Source: an uncultured Pelagibacteraceae bacterium
GTDB taxonomy: Bacteria > Pseudomonadota > Alphaproteobacteria > Pelagibacterales > Pelagibacteraceae
Assembly: GCA_902608305.1 (NCBI GenBank)
Contig: CACLNK010000024.1
Location: 1-14,933 of the forward strand
DNA: 14,933 nucleotides
Reading direction: 5' to 3'
The position numbers and the translations under genes are program-made. Below, piece by piece: positions 8,192 to 14,932 of this stretch (within the stretch, counting starts at the first letter, position 1; the number at the start of each line of letters is the position of its first letter). The notes under the pieces were generated by a model, which saw nothing but the letters and a program-made list of their open reading frames with translations, had not been told where the DNA came from and searched no databases.

Positions 8192-8589
8192 TAATTCATC
8201 CTTGTAAAACTTATAATTTTTATTGCTTCCTCTAATTTTGCCGCTCCTTCTTTCAATTTACCAGCATCACACTGAGCTTTTCCTTCGTCTTTAAGAGCTT
8301 TAATTTTTTTTAATTTTTCCTCGGTGTATCTATATTGTTTTTTTCCATATTCTCTTTCAGATTCTTTCCAAATAGATTTTTGATAATAATTACATAAATA
8401 TGCAGGTGAATTTAAATATGTTTGATATTCATCTTCAGTCATACATTTGCTTTTTCTAATTTCTTTAAATTCACCATCTTTAGTCCATTTTGAAAATCCA
8501 CTACATACTTCATTTTTATTATCAGCCGAAGTGTTAGTTAATACTGTCAAAAAAAGTAAAAATAAAATTCCTAAAAAAAAATTTTTCAT
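8191..8589 (-). CDS. Secreted four-cysteine protein of unknown function
   Basis: 132 residues from ATG 8589. An in-frame GTG at 8601 would add four residues but sits in the T-tract of the upstream terminator and lacks an RBS, whereas the ATG has a GTGGAA about 6 nt upstream. A signal peptide is clear (hydrophobic residues 4-17, likely cleavage after TSA at residue 22). The mature part is highly charged and has four cysteines (29, 49, 66, 107), enough for two disulfides in the periplasm. The C-terminal third is probably helical: a Lys/Glu-rich stretch, then CDAGKLKEGAAKLEEAI, which looks like a single TPR-type helix pair. I do not recognise the family. It overlaps the cytochrome c gene by 1 nt, so a role with that cytochrome or the upstream dehydrogenase is the best contextual guess. 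Confidence 0.75.
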   Translation of the reverse strand: MKNFFLGILFLLFLTVLTNTSADNKNEVCSGFSKWTKDGEFKEIRKSKCMTEDEYQTYLNSPAYLCNYYQKSIWKESEREYGKKQYRYTEEKLKKIKALKDEGKAQCDAGKLKEGAAKLEEAIKIISFTRMN

Positions 8590-8601
8590 AAAATTTTCCA
8601 C

Positions 8602-8636
8602 TTAAAAAAAAAGGACCGGTGTTTAAACCGGTCCTT
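8602..8636 (-). terminator. Rho-independent terminator of the PQQ sugar dehydrogenase gene
   Basis: A perfect 10-bp stem, AAGGACCGGT (8611-8620) with ACCGGTCCTT (8627-8636), encloses a 6-nt loop. Read on the - strand it is followed at once by a run of T (complement of the A run 8604-8610). It lies 14 nt past the sugar dehydrogenase stop. Its GC-rich stem stands out in an otherwise very AT-rich window. The next gene in the same direction starts at 8589, about 21 nt beyond the stem. Confidence 0.9.
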
Positions 8637-8649
8637 CTAAAGTTTTTCT

Positions 8650-9936
8650 TTACCCTTCGTAACTAATTCTATAAATAACTCCAGCTTTGTCGTCTGAAAC
8701 TAATATAGAACCATCAAAGTACTGTTGAACATCAACTGGTCTACCTAAGTAAGTACCCATTTCAGTCATCCAACCATCAGCAAAAACTTCTGTTTTTGCA
8801 GCGTTGCCTGCTGAGTCAAGGTATGTAACCATAACTCTAGCACCTCTAGGTTTTACAGCATTCCAAGAACCATGTTGTGCACTGAAAATTGCACCATTAT
8901 ATTTTTTTGGAAACTGATTACCAGTGTAGAACATCATCCCAAGGTCAGCAGCATGTGCAATCGTCTCTACCTGAGGCTTGCAATATTTGCTTTTATATGC
9001 TTGTGGAATTGTTTTTCCTTTATACTCATTAGTTCTTACATTTCCTCCACCATAATAAGGATGGCCATACCAAACGTCAGGTCCTAAGCCGCAAACTTTA
9101 TTAATCTCTCCTGGAGGAGTTTCATCTCCCATTCCATCTACTTGGTTATCAGTAAACCAAAGCGTTCCATCTGGCGCAAAAGCATGTCCTACAGAGTTTC
9201 TGATTCCAATTGCAACAACTTCTCTTCCAAGTTCTCCAGGGAATCTGTTGATTCTAATCATTCCTCCAATACCTACTTGATCATATAGCGGGTATTTTTC
9301 AGGACCTGCAACGTTAAATGGTTGACCCATACTAATATAAAGTTTGTTGTCTTTAGGACTAACCGCACAAACTCTTGCAGAGTGATTATATGACTCTTCT
9401 TCAGGTGGAATTAATTCACCCTGAGGAATTAGTGGAATTGCTACAGTGTCTGGACTCTCCATAAAGAACTCAGCCGCAGGAAACCAAATTACTCGATTTC
9501 TCTCAGCAATGTATAAGTGCCCATCGTCACTGAAACATACTCCATTAGGAATATCAAAGTTTACACTCGGACTAAATTGCTCTACTGTATCTGCAACATC
9601 ATCCATATCCCTGTCTGTTGCTTGCCAAACTTTGTCTTTTCTTGTTCCAATCCATACAGTAGTTTTATTTCTTGCAACTGCCATATGTCTTGCATCTGGA
9701 ACTACAGCAAAAAGACTAATTTTAAATCCTGCAGGCATGTTAACTTTTGGCAAAATGTTTTTCTTAACATTTGCTGCAAATTTAGTGTCCTGAGGAACTA
9801 TTATACCCGGCTTCGTATCAGTTTTTTTGAAGCTACTTAACTTAGCAATATTTTCTTCATCACCTGCTGCAAAAGCGCCCGCAGACCATAAAACTAATAC
9901 AAATAACGAGGCAATAAGTGACATTATTTTTTTCAT
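8650..9936 (-). CDS. Periplasmic PQQ-dependent sugar (glucose/sorbosone-type) dehydrogenase
   Basis: 428 residues. An N-terminal signal peptide (residues 1-23, cleavage after AFA) exports the protein. The rest is a six-bladed beta-propeller of the soluble glucose dehydrogenase/sorbosone dehydrogenase (GSDH, YliI-like) family: MPAGFKISLFA opens the domain, then WIGTRKDKVW, YNHSARV (His185, candidate catalytic base), GIRNSVGHAF (Arg246, Asn247, matching PQQ-contacting residues of soluble glucose dehydrogenase), DGTLWFTDNQ, FSAQHGSWN and GRPVDV (Arg399) before the last strand. It would oxidise a sugar or aldehyde in the periplasm using PQQ and pass electrons on, possibly to the cytochrome c encoded downstream. 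Start: ATG 9936 has a good GAGAGGGA Shine-Dalgarno 5 nt upstream. Its less extreme base composition than the glc genes suggests high expression. The true substrate is unknown and no PQQ synthesis gene is in the window. Confidence 0.87.
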   Translation of the reverse strand: MKKIMSLIASLFVLVLWSAGAFAAGDEENIAKLSSFKKTDTKPGIIVPQDTKFAANVKKNILPKVNMPAGFKISLFAVVPDARHMAVARNKTTVWIGTRKDKVWQATDRDMDDVADTVEQFSPSVNFDIPNGVCFSDDGHLYIAERNRVIWFPAAEFFMESPDTVAIPLIPQGELIPPEEESYNHSARVCAVSPKDNKLYISMGQPFNVAGPEKYPLYDQVGIGGMIRINRFPGELGREVVAIGIRNSVGHAFAPDGTLWFTDNQVDGMGDETPPGEINKVCGLGPDVWYGHPYYGGGNVRTNEYKGKTIPQAYKSKYCKPQVETIAHAADLGMMFYTGNQFPKKYNGAIFSAQHGSWNAVKPRGARVMVTYLDSAGNAAKTEVFADGWMTEMGTYLGRPVDVQQYFDGSILVSDDKAGVIYRISYEG

Positions 9937-9974
9937 TTTTCCCTCTCATTAGTTGTCATTATTATTTTAATTAG

Positions 9975-9980
9975 ATTATA
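9975..9980 (-). promoter_or_regulatory. Candidate -10 element for the sugar dehydrogenase operon
   Basis: The - strand reads TATAAT here, a perfect sigma-70 -10 hexamer, 38 nt before the ATG at 9936. That gives a short 5' leader carrying the GAGAGGGA ribosome-binding site. No good -35 is visible at 16-18 nt, so the promoter may need an activator or rely on its -10 alone. Confidence 0.45.
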
Positions 9981-10033
9981 AAAGTTGAACCTGTACAAGA
10001 AATAATTGACTCTTTTTTACTAGCTATTACTTA

Positions 10034-10075
10034 CTAATTGTAAACCATGTAAATTTTTACAATTAGAGATTGTAA
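10034..10075. promoter_or_regulatory. Operator-like array: three ATTGTAA boxes in alternating orientation
   Basis: CTAATTGTAAA (10034-10044) and TTTACAATTAG (10056-10066) are perfect 11-nt inverted arms around an 11-nt spacer. A second inverted repeat shares the right arm: TTACAAT (10057-10063), five bases, ATTGTAA (10069-10075). The heptamer ATTGTAA thus occurs three times (+, -, +) in 42 bp, in the middle of the 249-nt region between two divergent operons. This is the layout of a binding site for a dimeric regulator controlling both sides. No regulator gene is in the window, so the family is not assignable. A hairpin from the 11-nt arms is the alternative reading, but there is no following T-tract or upstream gene to terminate. 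Confidence 0.6.
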
Positions 10076-10100
10076 TATTTTTTAATTATTAACTTATAAG
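10070..10100 (+). promoter_or_regulatory. Candidate promoter for the TRAP transporter operon
   Basis: TTGTAA (10070-10075) followed after 18 nt by TTATAA (10094-10099) is an acceptable sigma-70 pair. It would give a leader of about 80 nt before dctP. The -35 falls inside the third ATTGTAA box, so a protein bound there would directly affect it. The AT-rich background makes chance matches common; confidence is limited. Confidence 0.35.
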
Positions 10101-10171
10101 GGGAATTTTAGTAAATAAATTATCAAGACTCTTCTAAAGTTCTATGCTTAAATCAATTAAGTTAATTAACT

Positions 10172-10180
10172 AAAGGGGGA
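10172..10180 (+). promoter_or_regulatory. Strong Shine-Dalgarno of dctP
   Basis: AAAGGGGGA ends 5 nt before the ATG at 10186. It is among the strongest ribosome-binding sites in the window, as expected for an abundant periplasmic binding protein. Confidence 0.8.
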
Positions 10181-10185
10181 CAATA

Positions 10186-11328
10186 ATGTCTAAAAAAGAA
10201 AAAACGTTAAGAAGAAAAGTACCTTCAAGACGTAAGTTCTTTAAAGCTGCTGCTGCTACAGGTGCTGTTGCTGCTGCAACGATAGCAATGCCAAACATTG
10301 CCTCTGCCGCTAAAACTCTAAAAGTTCAAGCTGCATGGGGTGGTGGAATTTTCCTAGAAAATGCAAAAGCCTACGTTCAAAGAGTAAATGAAATGTCAGG
10401 TGGAAAATTAAAAATAGACCTTTTGGCTGTTAATTCCGTTGTTAAAACTAGTCAAATGCAAGATGCTGTTCATAGAGGAGTTCTAGATGGAGCTCACTAC
10501 GTTCCAGCATACTGGTATAGTAAAGCCGCTTCTGCTTCTCTTTTTGGAACTGGCCCATGTTGGGGCTGGAGTGCTCAAGAGTTGTTAGGATGGATACACT
10601 ATGGTGGTGGTAGAGAATTATTTAATGAACTAATGGGGAATTTAGGTTTAAACCTTGTTAGCTTCTTTAATAGTCCAATGCCAGCTCAACCACTTGGTTG
10701 GTTTAAAGAACAAATCAAAAAATCTTCTCAAATGAAAGGTTTGAAATATCGTACTGTGGGATTAGCTGCAGACGTTCTTGGTGAAATGGGAATGTCAGTT
10801 GTTCAATTACCTGGTGGAGAAATTCAACCAGCAATGAAGAGTGGGTTAATTGATGCTGCTGAGTTTAATAACCCAACATCAGATAGTGACTTTGGTATGC
10901 AGGATGTATCAAAACATTATCACTTAGCAAGTTTTCACCAATCTCAAGAAGCTTTTGAGATTACATTTAACAAAAAGACGTTTGATGGACTTGCTCCAGA
11001 ATTGCAAAAAATTCTTGAGTACGCTTCTGAAGCAGAAAACTCAAACTTCTTCTGGCATAATACTTTAAGATATGCCGATGACCTTGTTAAATTGAAAAAC
11101 AAGCTTGGTGTAAATGTTTATCGTACACCTGATGGAGTTATGCAAGATCAGTTAAAAGCATGGGATGTGATAGTGAAGAAATTTAATGCATCAGATCCAT
11201 TTTTCAAAAAAGTTGTAGATTCGCAAAAAGGTTATGCCAAAAAAGTAATGGCATACTTGTTGCTGAATTCACCTGATTATGGAATGGCTTACAGACATCA
11301 CTTCGGTGAACCGACTAAAGCTATTTAA
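10186..11328 (+). CDS. dctP: TRAP transporter periplasmic solute-binding protein, TakP-like (2-oxoacid/hydroxyacid)
   Basis: 380 residues. A twin-arginine signal is plain: SRRKFFK at residues 14-20, a hydrophobic Ala-rich stretch, and probable cleavage after ASA (residue 41), so the protein is exported folded. The mature part is a DctP-family binding protein. The stretch GLKYRTVGLAADVLGEMG (Arg189, the position that binds the substrate carboxylate in TRAP proteins) and LPGGEIQPAMKSGLIDAAEF with NNP following (Glu226) closely resembles the TakP / lactate-binding subgroup, whose members bind pyruvate, other 2-oxoacids or lactate with a metal ion. It would capture the solute and deliver it to DctQ/DctM. 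A strong hairpin terminator follows 22 nt after the stop, before dctQ, so this gene is probably made in excess of the membrane subunits. The substrate is inferred from the subgroup and from the nearby lldD/glcDEF genes. Confidence 0.92.
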   Translation: MSKKEKTLRRKVPSRRKFFKAAAATGAVAAATIAMPNIASAAKTLKVQAAWGGGIFLENAKAYVQRVNEMSGGKLKIDLLAVNSVVKTSQMQDAVHRGVLDGAHYVPAYWYSKAASASLFGTGPCWGWSAQELLGWIHYGGGRELFNELMGNLGLNLVSFFNSPMPAQPLGWFKEQIKKSSQMKGLKYRTVGLAADVLGEMGMSVVQLPGGEIQPAMKSGLIDAAEFNNPTSDSDFGMQDVSKHYHLASFHQSQEAFEITFNKKTFDGLAPELQKILEYASEAENSNFFWHNTLRYADDLVKLKNKLGVNVYRTPDGVMQDQLKAWDVIVKKFNASDPFFKKVVDSQKGYAKKVMAYLLLNSPDYGMAYRHHFGEPTKAI

Positions 11329-11349
11329 ATAAGTTAGAAAATTTTATTT

Positions 11350-11377
11350 AAGGGCGACCTATATGGTCGCCCTTTTT
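11350..11377 (+). terminator. Hairpin terminator/attenuator between dctP and dctQ
   Basis: AAGGGCGACC (11350-11359) pairs perfectly with GGTCGCCCTT (11365-11374) around the loop TATAT, followed by more T (five in a row, 11373-11377). It lies 22 nt after the dctP stop and 55 nt before dctQ. Since dctQ and dctM need dctP to work and no clear promoter is seen in the gap, it is best read as a partial terminator or mRNA 3'-end stabiliser. Confidence 0.9.
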
Positions 11378-11432
11378 ATATTGAGTTTTAAACTGGTTTA
11401 TATAAGCTATTTTTTTAAAAGGTAATTACCAA

Positions 11433-12026
11433 ATGCAAAAATATATTTATTTTTTTGAAAGTTTAAGCATATGGGTTGGAAGAGCATTTGGTTGGTGTAT
11501 TTTAATTTTAACTCTCTCAGTTACTTATGAAGTTTTTGTAAGGTATGTTTTAAATGCCCCAACAGTTTGGGTGTTTGATATGATGGTTCAAATGTATGGT
11601 GGATTGTTTTTAATGGCAGGTCCTTATGCACTAGCCCAAGACGCGCATGTTAGAGGGGATGTATTATATCGTCTATTTCCAGTTAGGGCACAGGCTTGGA
11701 TTGACTTAACACTATATATATTATTTTTCTTTCCAGGGATGTTAGCTTTATTTTATTTTGGCTATGAAATTGCATCTGATTCTTGGAGATATAAAGAAGT
11801 AAGCTGGAACAGTCCTGCAAGAATACAAATCTATTATTTTAAATCTTTAATACCTTTAGCTGGTGGCTTGTTAATCCTGCAAGGAATATCAGAGTGTATG
11901 AGATGTATTTTATGCATTAAAAATGGTGAATGGTTGAACAGACATGATGATGTTCGTGAAACTGAAGAAGATTTAATTAGAAAAGCAAGAGAAGCAGAAA
12001 GAGAAAAAGAGGTTTTAAAAAATTAG
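11433..12026 (+). CDS. dctQ: TRAP transporter small membrane subunit DctQ
   Basis: 197 residues with four predicted transmembrane helices, at about residues 12-35, 50-68, 88-110 and 134-154, as in the DctQ family. FVRYVLNAP after helix 1 is the characteristic DctQ signature (xxRYxxNxP). DctQ associates with the large permease DctM in the inner membrane. The C-terminal tail (from about 165) is strongly charged, rich in Arg, Glu and Lys, and probably a cytoplasmic helix. AAAAGG 10 nt upstream serves as the RBS. The stop codon directly abuts the dctM start with no gap. The distance from dctP is enlarged by the hairpin. Confidence 0.9.
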   Translation: MQKYIYFFESLSIWVGRAFGWCILILTLSVTYEVFVRYVLNAPTVWVFDMMVQMYGGLFLMAGPYALAQDAHVRGDVLYRLFPVRAQAWIDLTLYILFFFPGMLALFYFGYEIASDSWRYKEVSWNSPARIQIYYFKSLIPLAGGLLILQGISECMRCILCIKNGEWLNRHDDVRETEEDLIRKAREAEREKEVLKN

Positions 12027-13373
12027 ATGACAGATCCACAAGTTGCAATATTCATGTTGTCATTATTTATTTTCCTAGTTTTATTAGGATTTCCAATAGC
12101 ATTTACTTTAATAGCTATGGGAGTTGGTTTTGGTTATTATGCATACTATCAGGCTGACAATCTTTTAAATAATCAGATTTTTTATTTACTTAACCAAAAT
12201 ACCTATTCGGTTATGGAAAATGATGTGCTTGTTGCAATCCCATTATTTTTATTCATGGGCTATGTTGTTGAAAGAGCAAATATAGTTAATCGTTTATTCT
12301 TTAGTTTACAATTAGCAACACGTCACCTTCCAGGATCAATGGCAGTGGCAGCTTTAGCAACATGTGCAATATTTGCCACTGCAAGTGGAATTATTGGAGC
12401 TGTAGTAACATTAATGGGGTTACTGGCTTTTCCTGCGATGGTCAAAGCTAATTATCATAGAGGTTTTGCCTCTGGCGTTATTTGTGCAGGAGGAACTTTA
12501 GGTATTTTAATTCCACCAAGTATTATGCTTATTGTTTATGCGGCGATAGCAGAATTGTCTCCATTAAGGCTGTATGCTGCAGCAATAATTCCTGGATTTA
12601 CGTTAGCTGGTTTTTATATGATTTATGTTATTGCATATGCATACTTTAAACCAAGTATTGCACCAAAACCATTAGAAGAGGAAGTTCCTGCTACAAAAGT
12701 TATTATTGTTCAATTGTTAACTTCATTTGTTCCATTAGCGCTATTAATCATGTCAGTACTTGGATCAATTTTATTGGGATTAGCAACACCCGCGGAAGCA
12801 GCAGCAATAGGAGCTTTTGGGGGATTATTTTTAGCATTTTGTTATAAATCTTTAACTTGGAAGGGATTAAAACAATCAGTTTTTTTAACAGCAAAAACTA
12901 CTGCAATGGTTTGTTGGTTGTTTGTAGGATCTTGGACTTTTGCTTCAATTTTTTCATACCTAGGTGGACATGCTATAATTGAACATTGGATAGTAGGACT
13001 TAATCTTGCACCTTGGCAATTTCTTATTTTGGTTCAGTTAATAATATTTTTATTAGGTTGGCCGTTAGAATGGACAGAAATATTAATTATATTTGTTCCA
13101 ATTTTTTTACCAATGTTAGATACGTTTGGAGTAAACCCGTATTTCTTTGCTATGTTAATAGCATTAAATCTTCAAACCTCATTTCTTACTCCGCCTATGG
13201 CAATGGCAGCATACTATTTAAAAGGAGTTGTAGGGGATCAAATTGAACTTATTGAAATTTTTAAAAGCATCTTTCCATATTTAGCAATAGTAATATTTAC
13301 AATGGTTTTAATGTATAATTTTCCAGGTATGGCTTTATTTTTACCGGACTACTTTTTTGGTATAGGTAAATAA
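12027..13373 (+). CDS. dctM: TRAP transporter large permease subunit DctM
   Basis: 448 residues, hydrophobic throughout, with around 12 membrane segments: the large DctM subunit that moves the solute with sodium. Visible family motifs include LLGFPIAFTLIAMGVGF at the first helix, LFLFMGYVVERA, the helical-hairpin region ATASGIIGAVVTLMGLLAFP and GTLGILIPPSIMLIVYA, LATPAEAAAIGAFGG, and the second half of the inverted repeat (NLQTSFLTPPMAMAAYYLKG). The sequence style matches the subgroup annotated for mannitol/chloroaromatic/2-oxoacid substrates rather than the C4-dicarboxylate DctM, agreeing with the TakP-like binding protein. The start follows the dctQ stop without a gap; the amidase gene starts 4 nt after its stop. 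Confidence 0.93.
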   Translation: MTDPQVAIFMLSLFIFLVLLGFPIAFTLIAMGVGFGYYAYYQADNLLNNQIFYLLNQNTYSVMENDVLVAIPLFLFMGYVVERANIVNRLFFSLQLATRHLPGSMAVAALATCAIFATASGIIGAVVTLMGLLAFPAMVKANYHRGFASGVICAGGTLGILIPPSIMLIVYAAIAELSPLRLYAAAIIPGFTLAGFYMIYVIAYAYFKPSIAPKPLEEEVPATKVIIVQLLTSFVPLALLIMSVLGSILLGLATPAEAAAIGAFGGLFLAFCYKSLTWKGLKQSVFLTAKTTAMVCWLFVGSWTFASIFSYLGGHAIIEHWIVGLNLAPWQFLILVQLIIFLLGWPLEWTEILIIFVPIFLPMLDTFGVNPYFFAMLIALNLQTSFLTPPMAMAAYYLKGVVGDQIELIEIFKSIFPYLAIVIFTMVLMYNFPGMALFLPDYFFGIGK

Positions 13374-13377
13374 TTTT

Positions 13378-14700
13378 ATGTCATTATCTAGTTTATCAGT
13401 TATTGAACTTTCTAAAAAATTAAAAAAAGGAGAAATTAAGTCTGAGGAGTTAGTTAAAAGCTATATAGAACAAATTAATAAAAAAGATAAACAAATTGAA
13501 GCGTGGGAATTTTTTGAACCAGACTTAGCAATAAGCCAAGCTAAAAAACTAGATGCAGATCGCCAAGCAGGTAAAGTGCTAGGAGATCTTCATGGTATTC
13601 CCGTAGGTATTAAGGATATTTTTGATACTGAAGATATGCCAACACTTGATGGAAGTGAAGCACATAAAAAAAATCCTAGTTTAAATGACTGTACTGTCGT
13701 TTCTAAATTAAAACAAGCAGGAGCTATAATTATGGGCAAAACTGTGACTGCAGAACTTGCTCATTTAACCCCTGGCAAAACAAAAAATCCACACGATCCA
13801 ACAAGAACTCCAGGTGGATCTTCTATGGGATCAGCTGCTGCCGTAGCAGCTAATATGGTTCCTCTTGCAGTTGGTTCTCAAACTAATGGCTCAGTTATTA
13901 GGCCAGCTTCTTTTTGTGGTGTTGTTGGATATAAACCGAGTAAAGGATTAATTTCAAGACATTTGGTAATGCAAGTTTCTCAAGTATTAGATCAAATTGG
14001 TGTTTTTTCAAATTCAATTGAAGATGCAGCATTAATTAGTGAACAGCTTTTTGGACATGATAAATTGGATCCAGACTCAACTTTAAGAGCAAAACCTAAA
14101 CTGTTAGTTGCAAGTAAGGAAAAACCGCCAATGGAACCATTGTTAGCTTATATTAATTTACCTTTTATAAATGAATTAGAAGAAGATTCAAAAGAAGCAT
14201 TTGGTGAAGTAAAAGACGAATTAAAAGGACAAATAAAAGAAGTTGAATTTCCAAAAGCTTTTTCCGAAATTCCAAAATGGCATAAAATAATTGCAGAGTC
14301 AGACATGGCAAAGTCTTTTTCAATTGATTATCAAAAATTCAAAAATTTATTAAGTGATCAAATAGTTGAAGCAATAGAGAGAGGACAAAAATATAAAGCT
14401 ACCGAATATAACGAAGCTTGTTTAAAAATAAATGAAGTTACGGCATACTTTGATGAATTTTTTCATCATTATGACGCTATAATAACACCATCTGCATGCG
14501 GTGAAGCACCCAAAGATTTGAAAATAACTGGTAATCCAATTTTTTGTACAATCTGGACTTATTGTGGAATGCCATCAATTAGCTTGCCACTATTGCAAGG
14601 AAAAAATAAACTTCCTATAGGAATACAATTAGTTTCTTCTCTTTATGATGATGAAAGATTATTTAGAAATGCAACTTGGTTAACAGGAAAAATAAAATAA
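13378..14700 (+). CDS. Amidase-signature family hydrolase
   Basis: 440 residues, full length for amidase-signature enzymes (GatA/AtzF/FAAH fold), which hydrolyse amide bonds. The Ser-cisSer-Lys triad is intact: Lys79 in GIPVGIKDIFDT, cis-Ser148 in PGGSSMGSAAAVA, and nucleophile Ser172 in QTNGSVIRPASFCGVVGYKPS, with the family spacing of 24 between the serines. GatA identity is unlikely because gatB/gatC are not adjacent and the nucleophile loop is TNGSVIRPA, typical of catabolic amidases, not DTGGSIR. No signal peptide, so it acts in the cytosol. It follows dctM by 4 nt, suggesting that it processes an imported compound or a derivative; in that case the TRAP substrate might itself be an amide-bearing acid. 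The substrate is unknown. Only a weak AGGT lies upstream, so coupling to dctM is likely. Confidence 0.88.
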   Translation: MSLSSLSVIELSKKLKKGEIKSEELVKSYIEQINKKDKQIEAWEFFEPDLAISQAKKLDADRQAGKVLGDLHGIPVGIKDIFDTEDMPTLDGSEAHKKNPSLNDCTVVSKLKQAGAIIMGKTVTAELAHLTPGKTKNPHDPTRTPGGSSMGSAAAVAANMVPLAVGSQTNGSVIRPASFCGVVGYKPSKGLISRHLVMQVSQVLDQIGVFSNSIEDAALISEQLFGHDKLDPDSTLRAKPKLLVASKEKPPMEPLLAYINLPFINELEEDSKEAFGEVKDELKGQIKEVEFPKAFSEIPKWHKIIAESDMAKSFSIDYQKFKNLLSDQIVEAIERGQKYKATEYNEACLKINEVTAYFDEFFHHYDAIITPSACGEAPKDLKITGNPIFCTIWTYCGMPSISLPLLQGKNKLPIGIQLVSSLYDDERLFRNATWLTGKIK

Positions 14701-14885
14701 TGAAAATAAGTGAAAAAATTGCAATATTAATTGGAACTGTACTGTTTATTGTATTTGTAACTGGTTTAGCCTGGAGCATTAGTACCGGTTTGGCAGGCTT
14801 TGCAAGAAGTATTCCATTTTGGATAATAGTAATCTTTTGTATATCCTTACAGCTTTATGATTCTTATAAAGCAACAAAAGAATAA
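14700..14885 (+). CDS. Small two-helix membrane protein of unknown function
   Basis: 61 residues from ATG 14700, which overlaps the amidase stop (TAATG) and has AGGAAAA 8-15 nt upstream. An upstream in-frame TTG at 14676 would read further into the amidase gene and is less likely. Two hydrophobic helices are seen, about residues 8-26 (IAILIGTVLFIVFVTGLAW) and 38-52 (IPFWIIVIFCISL), separated by a Gly/Ser loop, with a short charged tail (DSYKATKE). I do not recognise a family. Its place at the end of the dctPQM-amidase operon suggests an accessory membrane component, but nothing in the sequence shows a function. Confidence 0.7.
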   Translation: MKISEKIAILIGTVLFIVFVTGLAWSISTGLAGFARSIPFWIIVIFCISLQLYDSYKATKE

Positions 14886-14902
14886 ATATAAAATAATTTT
14901 TT

Positions 14903-14932
14903 TTACATTTCTCTTAAAAAACTATCAGCTGC
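14903..14932 (-). CDS. Possible 3' end of a gene entering from the right edge
   Basis: On the - strand, one frame reads AADSFLREM and then TAA (14903-14905). The 30 nt are too few to prove coding or to suggest a family, and another frame also has a stop. It would be convergent with the small membrane protein gene, 17 nt away, with a shared AT-rich gap containing eight T. Confidence 0.3.
   Translation of the reverse strand, partial: AADSFLREM

Noticed and set aside
8590..8601. GTG 8601 as the start of the four-cysteine protein
   Set aside because: It falls beside the terminator T-tract with no RBS, and the extra residues would precede a normal signal peptide start MKNFF.
9446..9840. Two overlapping + strand open frames of 107-115 codons opposite the sugar dehydrogenase gene
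   Set aside because: They lie fully antisense to a well-supported gene, have no RBS and encode no recognisable domain; open by base composition.
10034..10066. Intrinsic terminator reading of the 11-nt inverted repeat
   Set aside because: Long 11-nt loop, AT-rich stem, no T-tract directly after it and no upstream gene ending there; an operator is more plausible.
10144..10173. Nine-codon leader ORF (MLKSIKLIN) ending at the dctP Shine-Dalgarno
   Set aside because: No RBS precedes it and the residues show no run of a regulatory amino acid; a nine-codon ORF is expected by chance here.
14676..14699. TTG 14676 as the start of the small membrane protein
   Set aside because: ATG 14700 overlaps the amidase stop as TAATG, the coupling pattern used repeatedly in this window, and has AGGAAAA upstream.
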